A stretch of DNA of 64,000 nucleotides, taken from positions 19,406,001 through 19,470,000 of the forward strand of contig CM060731.1 in the NCBI GenBank assembly GCA_030704615.1, given 5' to 3'. How positions within the stretch are numbered: position 1 is the first letter of the stretch; every line of letters starts with the position of its first letter. The DNA is from Takakia lepidozioides. Taxonomy: Eukaryota > Streptophyta > Takakiopsida > Takakiales > Takakiaceae. Shown in pieces: positions 34,610 through 45,302 of this stretch. The notes under the pieces are model-generated. The model worked only from the letters and a program-made list of their open reading frames with translations, had not been told where the DNA came from and did not search any database. A program made the translations under genes and the position numbers.

Positions 34610-36521
34610 TCAAGGCTTCGGTAATAGCATCTTGAGTTTCCTAACTCTCCCAGAATGAGTCGTCGTCGATTTGGGTAACATTACTCTTACAGGGAGCCGT
34701 AGTAAGAGCTGACGATGAAGTAGAGTAGGATTTCTGGTTAACTCTGTCACTGACAAAGAGAACATCGCTGGAACTTGAGAGTGCATAATATTTGAATTAA
34801 CTGGTCCAATAGATCCACTTCCCTGAGAACCGCCATACTCAGATTCAATTACCCTTCTGTAGTTCTCTTTCTCTTCTTCAAGAGCTTGTTCATATGAAAG
34901 AGGCTTTCCATTGCACACTTCAACAGATACAATTCGTTGCAGGGCAGGATCTCTAACCATTTTGTTCATTTGATTGTATCTGCATACAAAGGAATAATAG
35001 CAATATATGAGTGTAAGATATTACCAGTTGAAATACAAAAGCAGGAAACATAGAGATCTAGATAGAATGTAATATACTTGCCATATGCCTTAGCACTCCT
35101 GTGACCTGTAAGCTCCATTCCATGTTCTCGTGGAACATAAGCTTCCTCCATCCGTGTTATTCCACCACCGCGACCAGTCTTGTTGGTAAGAACTTTGCCG
35201 GCTAATTCTGGCAGCTCCCTGGTCATCTTGTTCGTGTAGGAACGCAACGAATTTCTACCTACAGGAATCTTCGAGAACCAGACATCATCAGTAAACTTCC
35301 ATTTCTGCCTTGGTGTGAGGAACATAGGGTGCGGCCCTAATTCCTGAGGAATCCACGTAGGTCGTTTCTTGATGAGCAGTTTGTAGAGATCAATTACATG
35401 TGCATCCTGACAATCAACAGGTTTTCTATGATCTTCCGCATTGCAATGATTGATATCCAATTGATAATTCTCGGAGATGCCCTGACAAAACCTACAAAGA
35501 AAGTACAAAATGTCAAGCCAATACTTTGACTAAAAAGCATGTTAACATAATGCAATTCATGCACTGATCACTTATGTTGTGGCAAAACCTGCAAAGAAAA
35601 TGCAAGATGTCAAGCCAACGTAAATCTGAAGATATTTCCAAAAAACATGAATTAACATGCAATTCGTGCACTCACTGTAGAACAACTCCCAACCGCGTCT
35701 CGACTAGAGTGAAATCCTCTTCGTCCACTTTGCGAAGTTCAGCAAAAGCTCTTACGAAGAAATTTCGAGTACACATGTAGCTAAACCACATATTGAGACC
35801 AGATGGTGAGTAAGGCTGACAAAGTTTTTGGCTCAACATGAGGATTTCTTCCTGCTTAGTTAGCACATTGCTTTTTTAACAATGCGTCCCAAACCTGCAT
35901 TGCATGAGCGACAAACAGCCTCGTCCGCGGCCAGTTTCACTTTGGCATATCTTGGATCATTCAGAATGTTGAAGATACAAGCTGGCACTTCTCCAGACTC
36001 TACTATCCGCATCTCGCATGGTGCTCTTATAAGACGTCCCAAAGCTCTGAACATCGACTGTATACTCCCTGGAGGGTACAAAGAGCCATCGCTCTTAGTC
36101 ACCTCTAATATGAATAATGTTAGCATGTCTACTAACAATTTCACATCAGTTTCTGACAGGTCCACCACTGATTTTTCTGTCGAGTAACCTTTATGCTTCC
36201 TCCAGCAATCGAATGCTCGACGGGCCCATAACTCACCGTGCTTATTGCGACGCCGACCTCCTCCCAGCACATTCTGCAGCTCACTCTCGTCAACCTCTCG
36301 AAAGCGCCTAACCAAATTAACAACACTTCTAGGTTGCGTTGAAGTACGTGCTTGCGGATCCTTGTCATCACCATTATTAGGCACATCATAATCATCATCA
36401 GGTACCTCCTCAAAATCTTCGATAAGAGGAATACACCAATCTAGAAAACCAACAACCTCAGCGTCATCACAGACAGGGTTCTGGGACGATCGCCTGGCAC
36501 CCTCACAGACGACCTCCGTCG
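34610..36521 (-). CDS. Tyrosine recombinase, DUF3504/Crypton-like, three exons, one frame break
   Basis: Exon 1, about 36521-35676 (first codon after an upstream stop), has an acidic start, then a SAM-like core-binding region (ELWARRAFDCWRKHKG; LYPPGSIQSMFRALGRLIRA) and the first catalytic Arg in FFVRAFAELRKVDEEDF. Exon 2, 35491-35078, has the DUF3504 block (DDVWFSKIPVGRNSLRSY), then TNKTGR, where the family has TNHSGR, then MELTGHRSAKAYGKY with H and the nucleophile Y nine residues later. Exon 3, 34979-34610, completes YNQMNKMVRDPAL and a low-complexity tail. Splice phases agree. A 6-A run at about 35875-35880 is one A short for a continuous frame. It lies directly after a gag ORF on the same strand. 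It could be a Crypton, a DIRS-type element part, or a domesticated gene. Confidence 0.75.
35500..35640 (-). repeat. Duplicated intron-acceptor segment in the recombinase gene
   Basis: Within recombinase intron 1 the segment GCA(T/C)GAATTGCAT ... GGCTTGACAT(C/T)TTG(C/T)A ... CTTTG(C/T)AGGTTTTG occurs twice, about 80 bases apart. The distal copy (CTTTGTAG|GTTTTGTCAGGG) is the in-frame acceptor. The proximal one (CTTTGCAG|GTTTTGCCA) is a decoy or alternative acceptor leading to a stop. Confidence 0.7.
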
Positions 36522-38290
36522 TTTAAACCCTTTTTCTCTTTAAGCTGTTCAATCAAAGTTGGTAAATCTGACTGAAACGGACACCATCGAGTATAGTGTT
36601 CAGTGGATTTACAAATCATGCAAGCAGGCAAAGAAGCCTTGTTCACATACCTCTGACTTGCTTGAGGCTTGCCACGAGAACCAATAGGCTTGTTACCTTG
36701 AATATGTCGGCCATCGGAATCCGAGGGGCGTCGGGTTACTTCACTTTTCATGGCCAAAATTTGGTCTTGTACCTCACTACGAAATTGCTGCAGCTCCTGT
36801 ACAATGGCAGGAAGTAGCTCATCTGTGCAAAGCTTCCCCCCTTCATGAGAATCAGAAACGTTAGTACCACAAGAGCTGGCCAATAATTGGGTAGCCTTGG
36901 CGGGAGAAGTGTAGGGTACACCAGCCTTTGCAGCTTTTAACCTTAGCTTTTCTTCCAACTGACCAACCATCTCGTCTTCATGATGATGTTGTTGCTTCTA
37001 TAGAAAGACTCTTTCTGCTGGTGGCAAGCCCTTGATGAAACAATGTTTCAGGATGGCAGTCCGTTCAATAGGGTCGTCAACGGCCTTACACACTGTTGTG
37101 CGAGGATCAGTGTAATATTTCCATAAACTGTCGCCAGGGATGAATGTTAGTTCGGGTACAGTGTAGGTTATGGGCTTGGCCTCTCGAAACAATCTTCCTG
37201 CCGATGTTTTTGCTTCTTCCCAAGGCAGCTCAGTCTTACCTTTAATGTTGGATTCAAAAATCTTACGAGCCTCACCTTTCAGGCATACCTGGAAAGCCTT
37301 GACAACAAAACGAGATGGAACGGAATTGATCTCCCTACTGATATCAAAGAATTCCAAAAACGATTCAAAATCATCCCCTAAGTTAAAATCAGAGTAGGGC
37401 TGTTTGTGTATTTTCTCTGTGTAGTCAGGGGGTTTACCAGCAGTAGACACAGGGGTGTTTTGCTGAATCAACATTTTCATTAAAGGCGGACAATCGGATA
37501 CTACACCCATGGCTTCACAAAGCTTCTCCACATCAAGAGCTGGCTCTTGAGGGACCTTATCCTTTGCTACCCCTCCCTGATCAATAGATTCTTCAGCTTG
37601 AGAGATCTCATTCTTGTCAGCATCTAACTCTCTCTCTTTCTTCTAGCTTCAAGTTCACTCAATCCTACCATCTCTTCGGCTTCCTTTTCCAGCATGGCCC
37701 TAGTGTAGACAGGCATGGGCAGGACCAATACAACTTATCTCCGATCCGCTGGAGCTGGAAGGAACTCCTCCCAGTTTGCCACACAATGGCGACTGATGTA
37801 CTTGTGTTTGGGCAAAAGGTAGACCATCTCACCCAACTGATCCCAGACTTCCCGGTCTGACTTGAGCCAAAATGAGACTTTGGCAATGGAGCGGATGATG
37901 CGTTCCTTAACAATCAGGGTATGGGGAGCGCATTCCGCGTGGCTTCCTCCTCCTGACTGAGCCCCACTCATTCGTATTTGAAGTTTTTGCCAGGGAAGAT
38001 CACTACGTCCATGGCACAATGAAAAAAACGCTGCTCAAGCACCCCGGCAACTACCTCCCCCCAGGTCGGATCAGCAGTAGCCGTAACAACCTTGGCCTCA
38101 CGAAGGTTGGCAAATACAATAGCCATGCCACCCTCTGACAAATTCCCAAAGCCTCAAATGACTAGGCCTGTTGGGATGCAAGAAGCTTTCCAAATCACGG
38201 CCAAGCTCACGGGAAATTGTAAACTTAGGAACACCTATTTCCGCCCAGCTGAATCGTTCACAGGCACTCATTCGACGTTTGAGCACTGAA
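36503..38290 (-). pseudogene. gag polyprotein of a retroelement, decayed
   Basis: Minus-strand gag-like sequence. 38286-37665 holds N-terminal pieces in shifting frames (VWDQLGEMVYLLPKHKYISR). 37531-36998 is a capsid-like ORF (DFESFLEFFDISREINSVPS; PAERVFL), stopped by one TAG. The same frame continues to 36503 with a CCHC zinc knuckle CMICKSTEHYTRWC. The gag stop overlaps by about 20 bases the start of the tracked recombinase frame, which is +1 relative to gag. LTR-like sequence at 38.8-39.4 kb lies upstream in the same orientation. No RT is found on this strand. Confidence 0.72.
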
Positions 38291-38809
38291 AATGGGATGC
38301 GCTGAGATAATATCCCTACGCGTGCAGTTCATGCAAACAATTTCCAGCCCAAGCCCCTGCAGTGCTTCGCCACTTTGCGCTTCCTGCTCACGTTTTTTAG
38401 CGGCAGTGGATTGTCATTGTCGCAACCTCCCTCAACAGTCTCCTCTTCAAACTTGCAATCCAGTAATCAGAGGGGTGTCCAACACGATTTCTTCACGTGT
38501 CCATGCTTCCTGGTTATCAAACAGGAGCGTATTGCAGATATCTTTGCTTAGACGGACTCGTAATTCATGCAAAAAGGTAACTCAAAGTTGAGTTCAGGGA
38601 ATCTCAGGAAACAGCGGCTCAGACTCAGAGTGGGAAGGAAGATGCATCGTGCACAACAGACAAAAATCAAGACAAGTTTGCACAAACCAAAAACAAAAAA
38701 GACGAAGCAAGGAGTGTAAGCCGCCGCCATCGTGCGTGCTAATGGCTGTACCTTATGCTCGGAACAACACAGCACCTGAAAATTCATAGTTCATACATCC
38801 ATAGCAACC

Positions 38810-39366
38810 AGAATCCTGCCCCCCATCTCCACCAAGATTCCGAGCCCGGGGGTATATTCCCCTGTTTGTCCGGTATTTACCAGTATGAGGGTTGTAGCAC
38901 AGTAGGGCAGTAATACGCTTGATAGGATGGAACCTTGTACAACGATTAACCTCACTTTAACACTTTCATCCAAGCACCACAAAGGTACACTGACAAGATC
39001 TGTAACCGAAATCCACCACCCGAGATTCTGAGTGCTTGATTTACATAGTACTAAGCATATAATCCTATCCAGCCAAACGGCCGTCATCATTGGGCTGGCC
39101 AGGATGCCATCCCAGCTAGGCCACACAATCAGGCCACCTCATCTAATCTAATCCTAATCTAACTGTTAACTAAAGACAACATCAACTTAATGTAGCCAGC
39201 TGTACCGGCACCTAATGCGTAACGGCTACTCAGTCACCATCTATCCAGGATTAACTGTGAGTTTCATCCATCGCGTCATTCGTTACTTTGAATGAGCGTC
39301 ACCATCCTGTTGCATCCGCGATCTCATTCATCCATGCCCAAAAGCAAGCAAGTCGGAATCTTCACA
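38810..39366 (-). mobile_element. LTR copy 1 of the gypsy family (minus orientation)
   Basis: Read on minus from TGTGAAGATTCCGAC at 39366, it matches 57699-58235 (plus) over about 540 bases with scattered differences: TGGGCATGGATGAATGAGAT, GGATTAGATTAGATGAGG, AATCGTTGTACAAGGTTCCA, ACCCTCATACTGGTAA. It sits just upstream of the minus-strand gag and is probably its 5' LTR. The far end near 38810 is not precisely defined. Confidence 0.75.
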
Positions 39367-40569
39367 TAAAAAGCCTTCTCTAGGGTAACGTGACATCCCT
39401 CGGATATTATATCTGTCATTGCATATATTACGAAAAATAAAATGGATGAACTTTCAAGTTTATTAGGGCTGAAAATAGATTCCACTATTTATTAGTATTA
39501 GGGAAGGGTCGTTCCTAAGGCCCTTCCTAAATTTGAGAGCACTGGCAACGAGGGCGGAGCCCGAGTTCTGGGTGCTTGAAAATTCAGGAAGGGCCGTGGA
39601 ATGACCTTTCCAAACGTGAAAAACTGGGAATTTTTCTTCCCGCTCATTTCTTTCCGGTCTGCCATCTTTTCGATGGCCATTTCTTTCTAGGGTTGACAAG
39701 TTTCCATCCTTTCCTATTTTAAACCTACGTGTCTTCTGTGCACTGCATCTGTCGCGATGAAGATGTCAGGTCCCCGTGCAGATACTGATCTTGTCCTTGC
39801 ATTGCTTTTAATTTGGATTCTATTATCATAGATGCCTCATCTTGGACGTGGCGTCGTCAGGCGTAGAGGTTAGTTGATTGACATGTTGCAATTATTTCAT
39901 GCCGTTTAACAATGAGTGTCGAGGATTTTCAAGATTCACCGCTGAAGAAAATCTGTTGGGAATTCATGCTGAACATCATGCTTCTGTTGTTCTAGCTTTG
40001 AATGACGAAGTCAAGATCCATTTGATCTGGTGATCTCTCAAGCTTTTGACGATATCATATCTGAAGCTGGAGTTACTCTTACTCGTAACTCTCGACCATA
40101 TGAGTCAGGTTTGGAGAGTTCAAAATGACCTCAGAATTAGTGCTGGCTTCTAAGGTAAGCCTTTCCCCTGTTTCTCTTGCTGTGGGCACCTCAATGGCCA
40201 CTTTTGCTAAATTGCAGCTACAGGCTGCTAGCATGTGAGAACAGGTGGGGTTGCATTATAACTGGGCACGATTTAGACAATATGAAGCTGCTGATGGTGT
40301 CTTCAGCAATGGCTTGAAATTCCTCTCACCAGGTCAGAAGAGTGGACCCCCTCTGCCTGTTCCCAAGAACACATTGTTGCTTCGCTCCCCTATTGACTTT
40401 GTTCTGCCTGCCTTCTCTCAGCATATAGTGCCATCATGATTAGCATTTGTATGCCCTAAGGGCCACTTTCTGGAAGTGGAAGGCTGGAAAAAGTTAGCCT
40501 TGCAAAAACACTGCCTCGTGGCAGGGGGTGATTGATCGTGGCTTTAAAGGTGAAGTGAGGCTTTGCTTG
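39367..40569. other. Degenerate retroelement-flanking sequence
   Basis: No clear gene. 40040-40440 may be decayed gag of the plus-strand gypsy element that follows. 39590-39640 resembles 29720-29770 (inverted). Confidence 0.4.
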
Positions 40570-42173
40570 CTAACCCCGAGCGTATACCTGTTCATGTGCG
40601 GAAGGGGCAGGTGCTAGCAAGGCTTTCTGCCGTCCCTCTTTCTGAGTTAGCTTAGGTTCAGCGTGCCTTGTCCCTCCAAGACATAGGGCTTGTTTACAGC
40701 CCCTTGGACCAGCTGCAGTCATTTGCTGCTCACCAGAGTTCCCCTGCTTGCCCAACGCTTACCCCTGCCCAGGAGACTCATTTTCAGCAGGTACTCACTG
40801 ACATCAAGGTGGGTGCTCATTCTACCCCTGCCGAGAAACCGATGTCTCGCCTAATTATTCGCAACAATCTAGATGTGTTTAGCCAGGGCCCTCGTGATCT
40901 TGGCAAGACTGACATTCTGCAGCATGATATAATCACTGAAGGATCCCCTTTCAGGCAACATGCATACAGGGAGAGTGTTTGTGAGCGCAAAATCATCCAA
41001 GAGGAAATCACCCGCATGCTTGATGCAGGCGTGATCACCCCCTCTATTTCTCCATGGGCTAGTCCCATCGTTTTGGTCGGTAAGAAGGATGGCTCCACTC
41101 GATTCTGTGTTGACTTTCGCCGATTGAATGCTATTACTAAACGTGATGTGTACCCTCTTCCTCGCATAAATGAAATGCTAGATCAGCTCAACGGTGCCAC
41201 GATTTTTTCGTCCCTAGATCTAGCCGCTGGATTCTGGCAAGTTCCTCTCACTTTCCTCTGCCAAAGAAAAGATTGCTTTTACATGCAGGATGGGTATGTA
41301 TCAGTTTGAGACTATGCCGTTTGGGCTTTGTAATGCCACTGCCACGTTTCAGCGGCTCATGGATGTAGTGTTAGGCAACCTCAGATAGGAATGTGCCCTT
41401 GTATATATTGATGACATCAATGTTTACTCTACTACCTTCGAAGCTCATCTGTTGGACTTGCAGAGGGTGGTGTGCAGACTTCGTGCTGCCGGACTTAAAG
41501 TCAAAGCAAAGAAGTGTGACTTTTGTATGAAACAGCTGCATTTTATGGGTCATCTTCTTTCAGCTGCAGGCATCAGTCCTGATCCAAACAAAATTAGGGC
41601 TGTTTGGGAGTATCCCACCCCCAAGGACAAGCACTGCGTCAAGGCCTTTCTTGGCTTAGGCTCATATTATCATCGATTCATCTCTCAATTTGCAAAGATT
41701 GTTGCTCCTTTGACTAGGCTTTTGTCTAAAGATGTGCGATTTGTTTGGGGCCTAGCTGAAACCTCTGCCTTTGAGAAACTCAAGATTGCCTTGTTCTTGC
41801 TTACCTAGATTTCTCCTTACTACGACTATCTTGAAGTCTGTTAGAGATTTCTCCATAACCTCCTCAGCCCTCTCCTCCAACTGGCACGCAAATAACTTGG
41901 TTAGATTTTGCGAATGCACTCAAATACATTCAACACAGACATTGAAGAGCTGTGTCATGATATTTTTACCTGCGCCCAGAATGTGGCTTTATGAAACCAG
42001 ATGTCCCACACTTGGTCACTGAAAGGGGTGACGACTCCAGTGGTGGCGTTCTTCTCGCCCATGGGAAAACTATTTGCTTGCCGTAGAACAGGCTCAGAGT
42101 TCCAAATTTGAAGCCATCGTACTTTGACTGCTGGCTCCACCATTGCCATGGCAAGCTTGTGCAGCTTCTCTTG
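40570..42173 (+). pseudogene. Ty3/gypsy pol fragment (reverse transcriptase, start of RNase H)
   Basis: Linker PERIPVHVRKGQVLARLSAV, then [56 protein letters not shown], then a frame change, [20 protein letters not shown], a stop where W normally stands, and ALVYIDDINVYS (the RT active-site YxDD, here YIDD). HFMGHLLSAAGISPDPNKI and FLGLGSYYHRFI follow, with RNase H remnants to about 42170. At least two frame breaks and a TAG. It is cut off by the CACTA element. Its 3' part may be the integrase at 56.7-57.4 kb. Confidence 0.88.
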
Positions 42174-43985
42174 TACTAGAAGAAAAACGTGGAATAACCA
42201 CTGGCCCTTTAACCACTACTGTATTTTTCCACTCTATAAACCACTAGTAACCACTTGCCAGTGGTTAATCCCAATGAAATGCCATGGTGGCATCACAAAC
42301 AGTGGTTGGAAGTGATTTCAACCACTCAGTAGTCCACGTGTAATAAATTGTTTTTATTTATTATTATTTATTTGGTAATACATTTTAATTAATAATATAA
42401 TATTCACGTGGACGAGTGCAGTGGTACATTGTGAGTGGTTATAGACACCTCAGTGATGGGAAGTGGTTGAAACCACTTGCTACTCCTCGTGTAATAATTC
42501 AAATTTTATTTGTGATTTATGATTTGGAAATATATTTTAATTCATAAATATAATATTCCACGTGGACGGGGACAGTGCACGTTGATCTTGAGTGGTTAAA
42601 GACACCTCATTGATTTGGTACCACTTTGACAGTGGTGGAGAGTGGGTGGTGAAAGATACTGCAGTAATTGGAACCACTATTCTAGTGGTTGCTCATGAGT
42701 GGTTGCCTACAAACAAGTGATTGGTACCACTTTTTGGGTGATACATGAAAAATTTTAAGTGGTTTGTGCAGCTGTGACAGACTTTGAAAAACAGACAAGT
42801 GGCCAGACCATTGTGGCATGATGCTATTGAACAAATGGTTCCAACAATAAACTTTATTCTGAATCTGAAACATATTCGTCACCCTTTGAATCACTTTGCT
42901 CAACTGGAATAGCGGTTGGTTGCACAAACGCCGCTTGAATGGTAGCCAACATAGCCAGGTCTTCTTTATTTAGAGCCGTGGCACCATCTAATGACCTAGG
43001 TATTGGCTGATCTGATAAGGTGGACAGTGCCTGAAGGCCAGTGAAATCTGCATTTTCTCCAATGTCACATTGATCTATGTCGCCACAATCCTTTTTGCTC
43101 TTGGATCCTTCCGAAGGACTACCTTCCACTCCGAACTTGGGGACTCATCCGAAAAGAACACCTGTTCAACTTGAGATGGAAAGATGAACGGCTGATCATT
43201 GGCGGGTAACATCCTCCCAAAATTTGCAAGTAGAAAACCATACGAATCCCGCTTCATTGTAGCATTTTGTCCAACGAGGTTGGCCCTCACCCAAGCACAA
43301 CGAAATACAATGGGGTGCACTCGTCCATAATCCAATTTGAAGATCTCTTTGATGACCCCAACGTACTCCAATGGTGACATGACTGGTTTCTATCACGCAC
43401 AGTATTTCTGCTCTGTTGCTGGAAGACGGATGCAACTCCGGAATCAAAAGAGACAAGAAGACGACTACTTTGGCACAAATCCGGCGGAAAATGCGACTCA
43501 CACGCATAATGACCCCACGTGGGCCTGGAGCCATGCAATGACGAATATACATAGGTAAAATCTGTTGCATTAAAACGTGATAATCATGGGACTTCATACT
43601 CGTCAAATGTTTCCTAGACGGGTGTATGTGTTTCTGAAATGCACCTGCAAATCCCGAAGGAGTTTTGATCATGTTTTGATAGCCCCCAAAGTATCAAGAA
43701 ATATCGTGATTTCAGCGGGAGTGAGAACATACGGTGTTGCTGGTTTCATGATACGTTTCTGTGGATCAGGCCGAAGCCACAAGTGACGTCTGATGCGATT
43801 ACCTCCATGTCGTTCCTCACCTTCACCGTGTCCTTCCGTCTGAAAATCGTCTTCAACAAGTTTTCACAAAAATTCTTTTCGCAATGCATGGGATCCAGTA
43901 AGTAGCGTTGCAACAGATCCTGCAATTGGTGACACCATTTCAGGAACATTCCGACAGATTGCAGTCCTATACAAATCAGATTCCT
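42174..43985 (-). mobile_element. CACTA (En/Spm) transposon fragment with tnp2/DUF4216 remnants
   Basis: Minus-strand pieces in order: DPMHCEKNFCENLLKTIF, FRRKDTVKVRNDMEV (tnp2), MKSHDYHVLMQQILPMYIRH and VSRIFRRICAKV (DUF4218 region), then the DUF4216 block YVGVIKEIFKLDYGRVHPIV, FRCAWVRANLVG, DSYGFLLANFGR, PFIFPSQVEQVFF. Frames are broken. The left boundary TACTAGAAGAAAAACGTGG at about 42174 resembles a CACTA terminus, and 42190-42720 is full of ACCACT/AGTGGT subterminal motifs. The other end is lost at the LINE junction (about 44.1 kb). It splits the gypsy RNase H. Confidence 0.82.
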
Positions 43986-44099
43986 TTATGAGCACTATAT
44001 ACTTCCATGTCTAAAGTGGTTGTGATGCATGACAGTCCCTCCTCAGTGGTTCAAACAACTCATTTAGTGCATTATTAGCCTCTCAAGTGATGTCAACAA

Positions 44100-45302
44100 G
44101 CATTCAACGACACAGGAGAGGGAGGAAGTGATCTTAAGTGGCAGTGGGGTAACCAAGAGATCCCGGTCCTCTCTTCCTACACTTACCTGGGCGTTCACTT
44201 TTCCTCCAATTGTAATTGGGATGCACATATCCGGAAAGTTGTTCAAACTGGCAAGGGCAAAGCTCTGGGGCTCACTAAATTTTTCCACTGCAGAGGGGTC
44301 AACTCTGAGGTTAAGAAAACAATGGTTTGTCGTGTTATTAGACCTGCCTTGGAGTACGGATCTGCTATATGGGTTGATAACTCCAACCAGGCTAAGTCTG
44401 TATAATCCATTCAAGTGGGGGTGCTTAAGGAATGTATGTCAGCATGCTCCAAAACAACCAATGTGGCTGTTCGGGGTGAGTTTGGCATTCCGTCCTTAAG
44501 CTCCCGACGAGATGAATTCAAGGTCAGATGGTGGGGTCAGCTGCAACATATGCCCAAGACCAGATATCCTAAGTTAATCGACTCTATATCTTGGAAACAG
44601 GACCGCCTTGTCAAACAGGCTAAGTCATGGTAGAAGAGATTGCTAGAGATTCTCAAGGACCTGGACCTGGATCCGCAAGTCTTGACCCTGCTGGATAAAT
44701 CTGACTTAGAGGCTGTAGTGTCCAAAGCCATGTCTGTTGCCATGAGATTGTCTGATGAAAATGAAGTTAGGCAGAAAACTTCCCTGAACTTGTTTCCAAT
44801 CAGTGACATGGGGGACGACATCTTGGATGACCTCAAGGGTCTACCCACTCTCGGCACTAGACTGAAATTTAAACTCAGGGCAGGAAGGCTACCTTTGAAC
44901 AGCAAACAGAAGCAGAGAGGAAAGGGAGAGTGCAATTGCCCGTTGTGTGGGCAATCTGAAGACAGTATTCATTTTCACATACACTGTCCGAGGTTCTCTC
45001 ACCAAAGAGACGCTCTTCAATTCTATCAAGGAAATTGTGCCTGTATCCCTGTTTACCAACTTTGAAAGTCTCGAGGCTGAGCCAAAAGCCCAGGCCCTCC
45101 TGAGGCCTAGTTTTTGGGCAAATCGCACACAACAGATTGATGCTTGTGTGAAGGGATTTCTAGAGGATATATGGAAAACCCGGATTAATTCTTTATATGA
45201 AGGTAAGTCTTACTACCAACGTCAGCCCCTGACAGAGGTAGGTTCTGTTTTTTTTGTTCCCGCTCAAACTGGGCGCGGGGTCAATGGCCACAAGGCTACG
45301 GC
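44100..45302 (+). mobile_element. LINE copy B, 5'-truncated and decayed
   Basis: Same family as copy A, about 97% alike by eye, and extending about 90 bases further 5' (YTYLGVHFSS region). It covers NWDAHIRKVVQTGKGKALGL, RPALEYGSAIWVDNS, WWGQLQHMPKTRYPK, the CCHC-like CPLCGQSEDSIHFHIHCP and EDIWKTRINSLYEG. Breaks: TAA after QAKSV, TAG for the W/Q after VKQAKSW, and a frame change near 45020. It ends at CTACGGCA, short of the GTACTCATAAGAC box and CT tail. Confidence 0.85.

Noticed and set aside
36518-36530. TTTAAAC, a canonical -1 slippery heptamer in the gag zero frame, 15-25 bases before the gag stop
   Set aside because: The -1 frame after it closes quickly, and the recombinase frame is +1, so this heptamer cannot join the two. 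Treated as coincidence.
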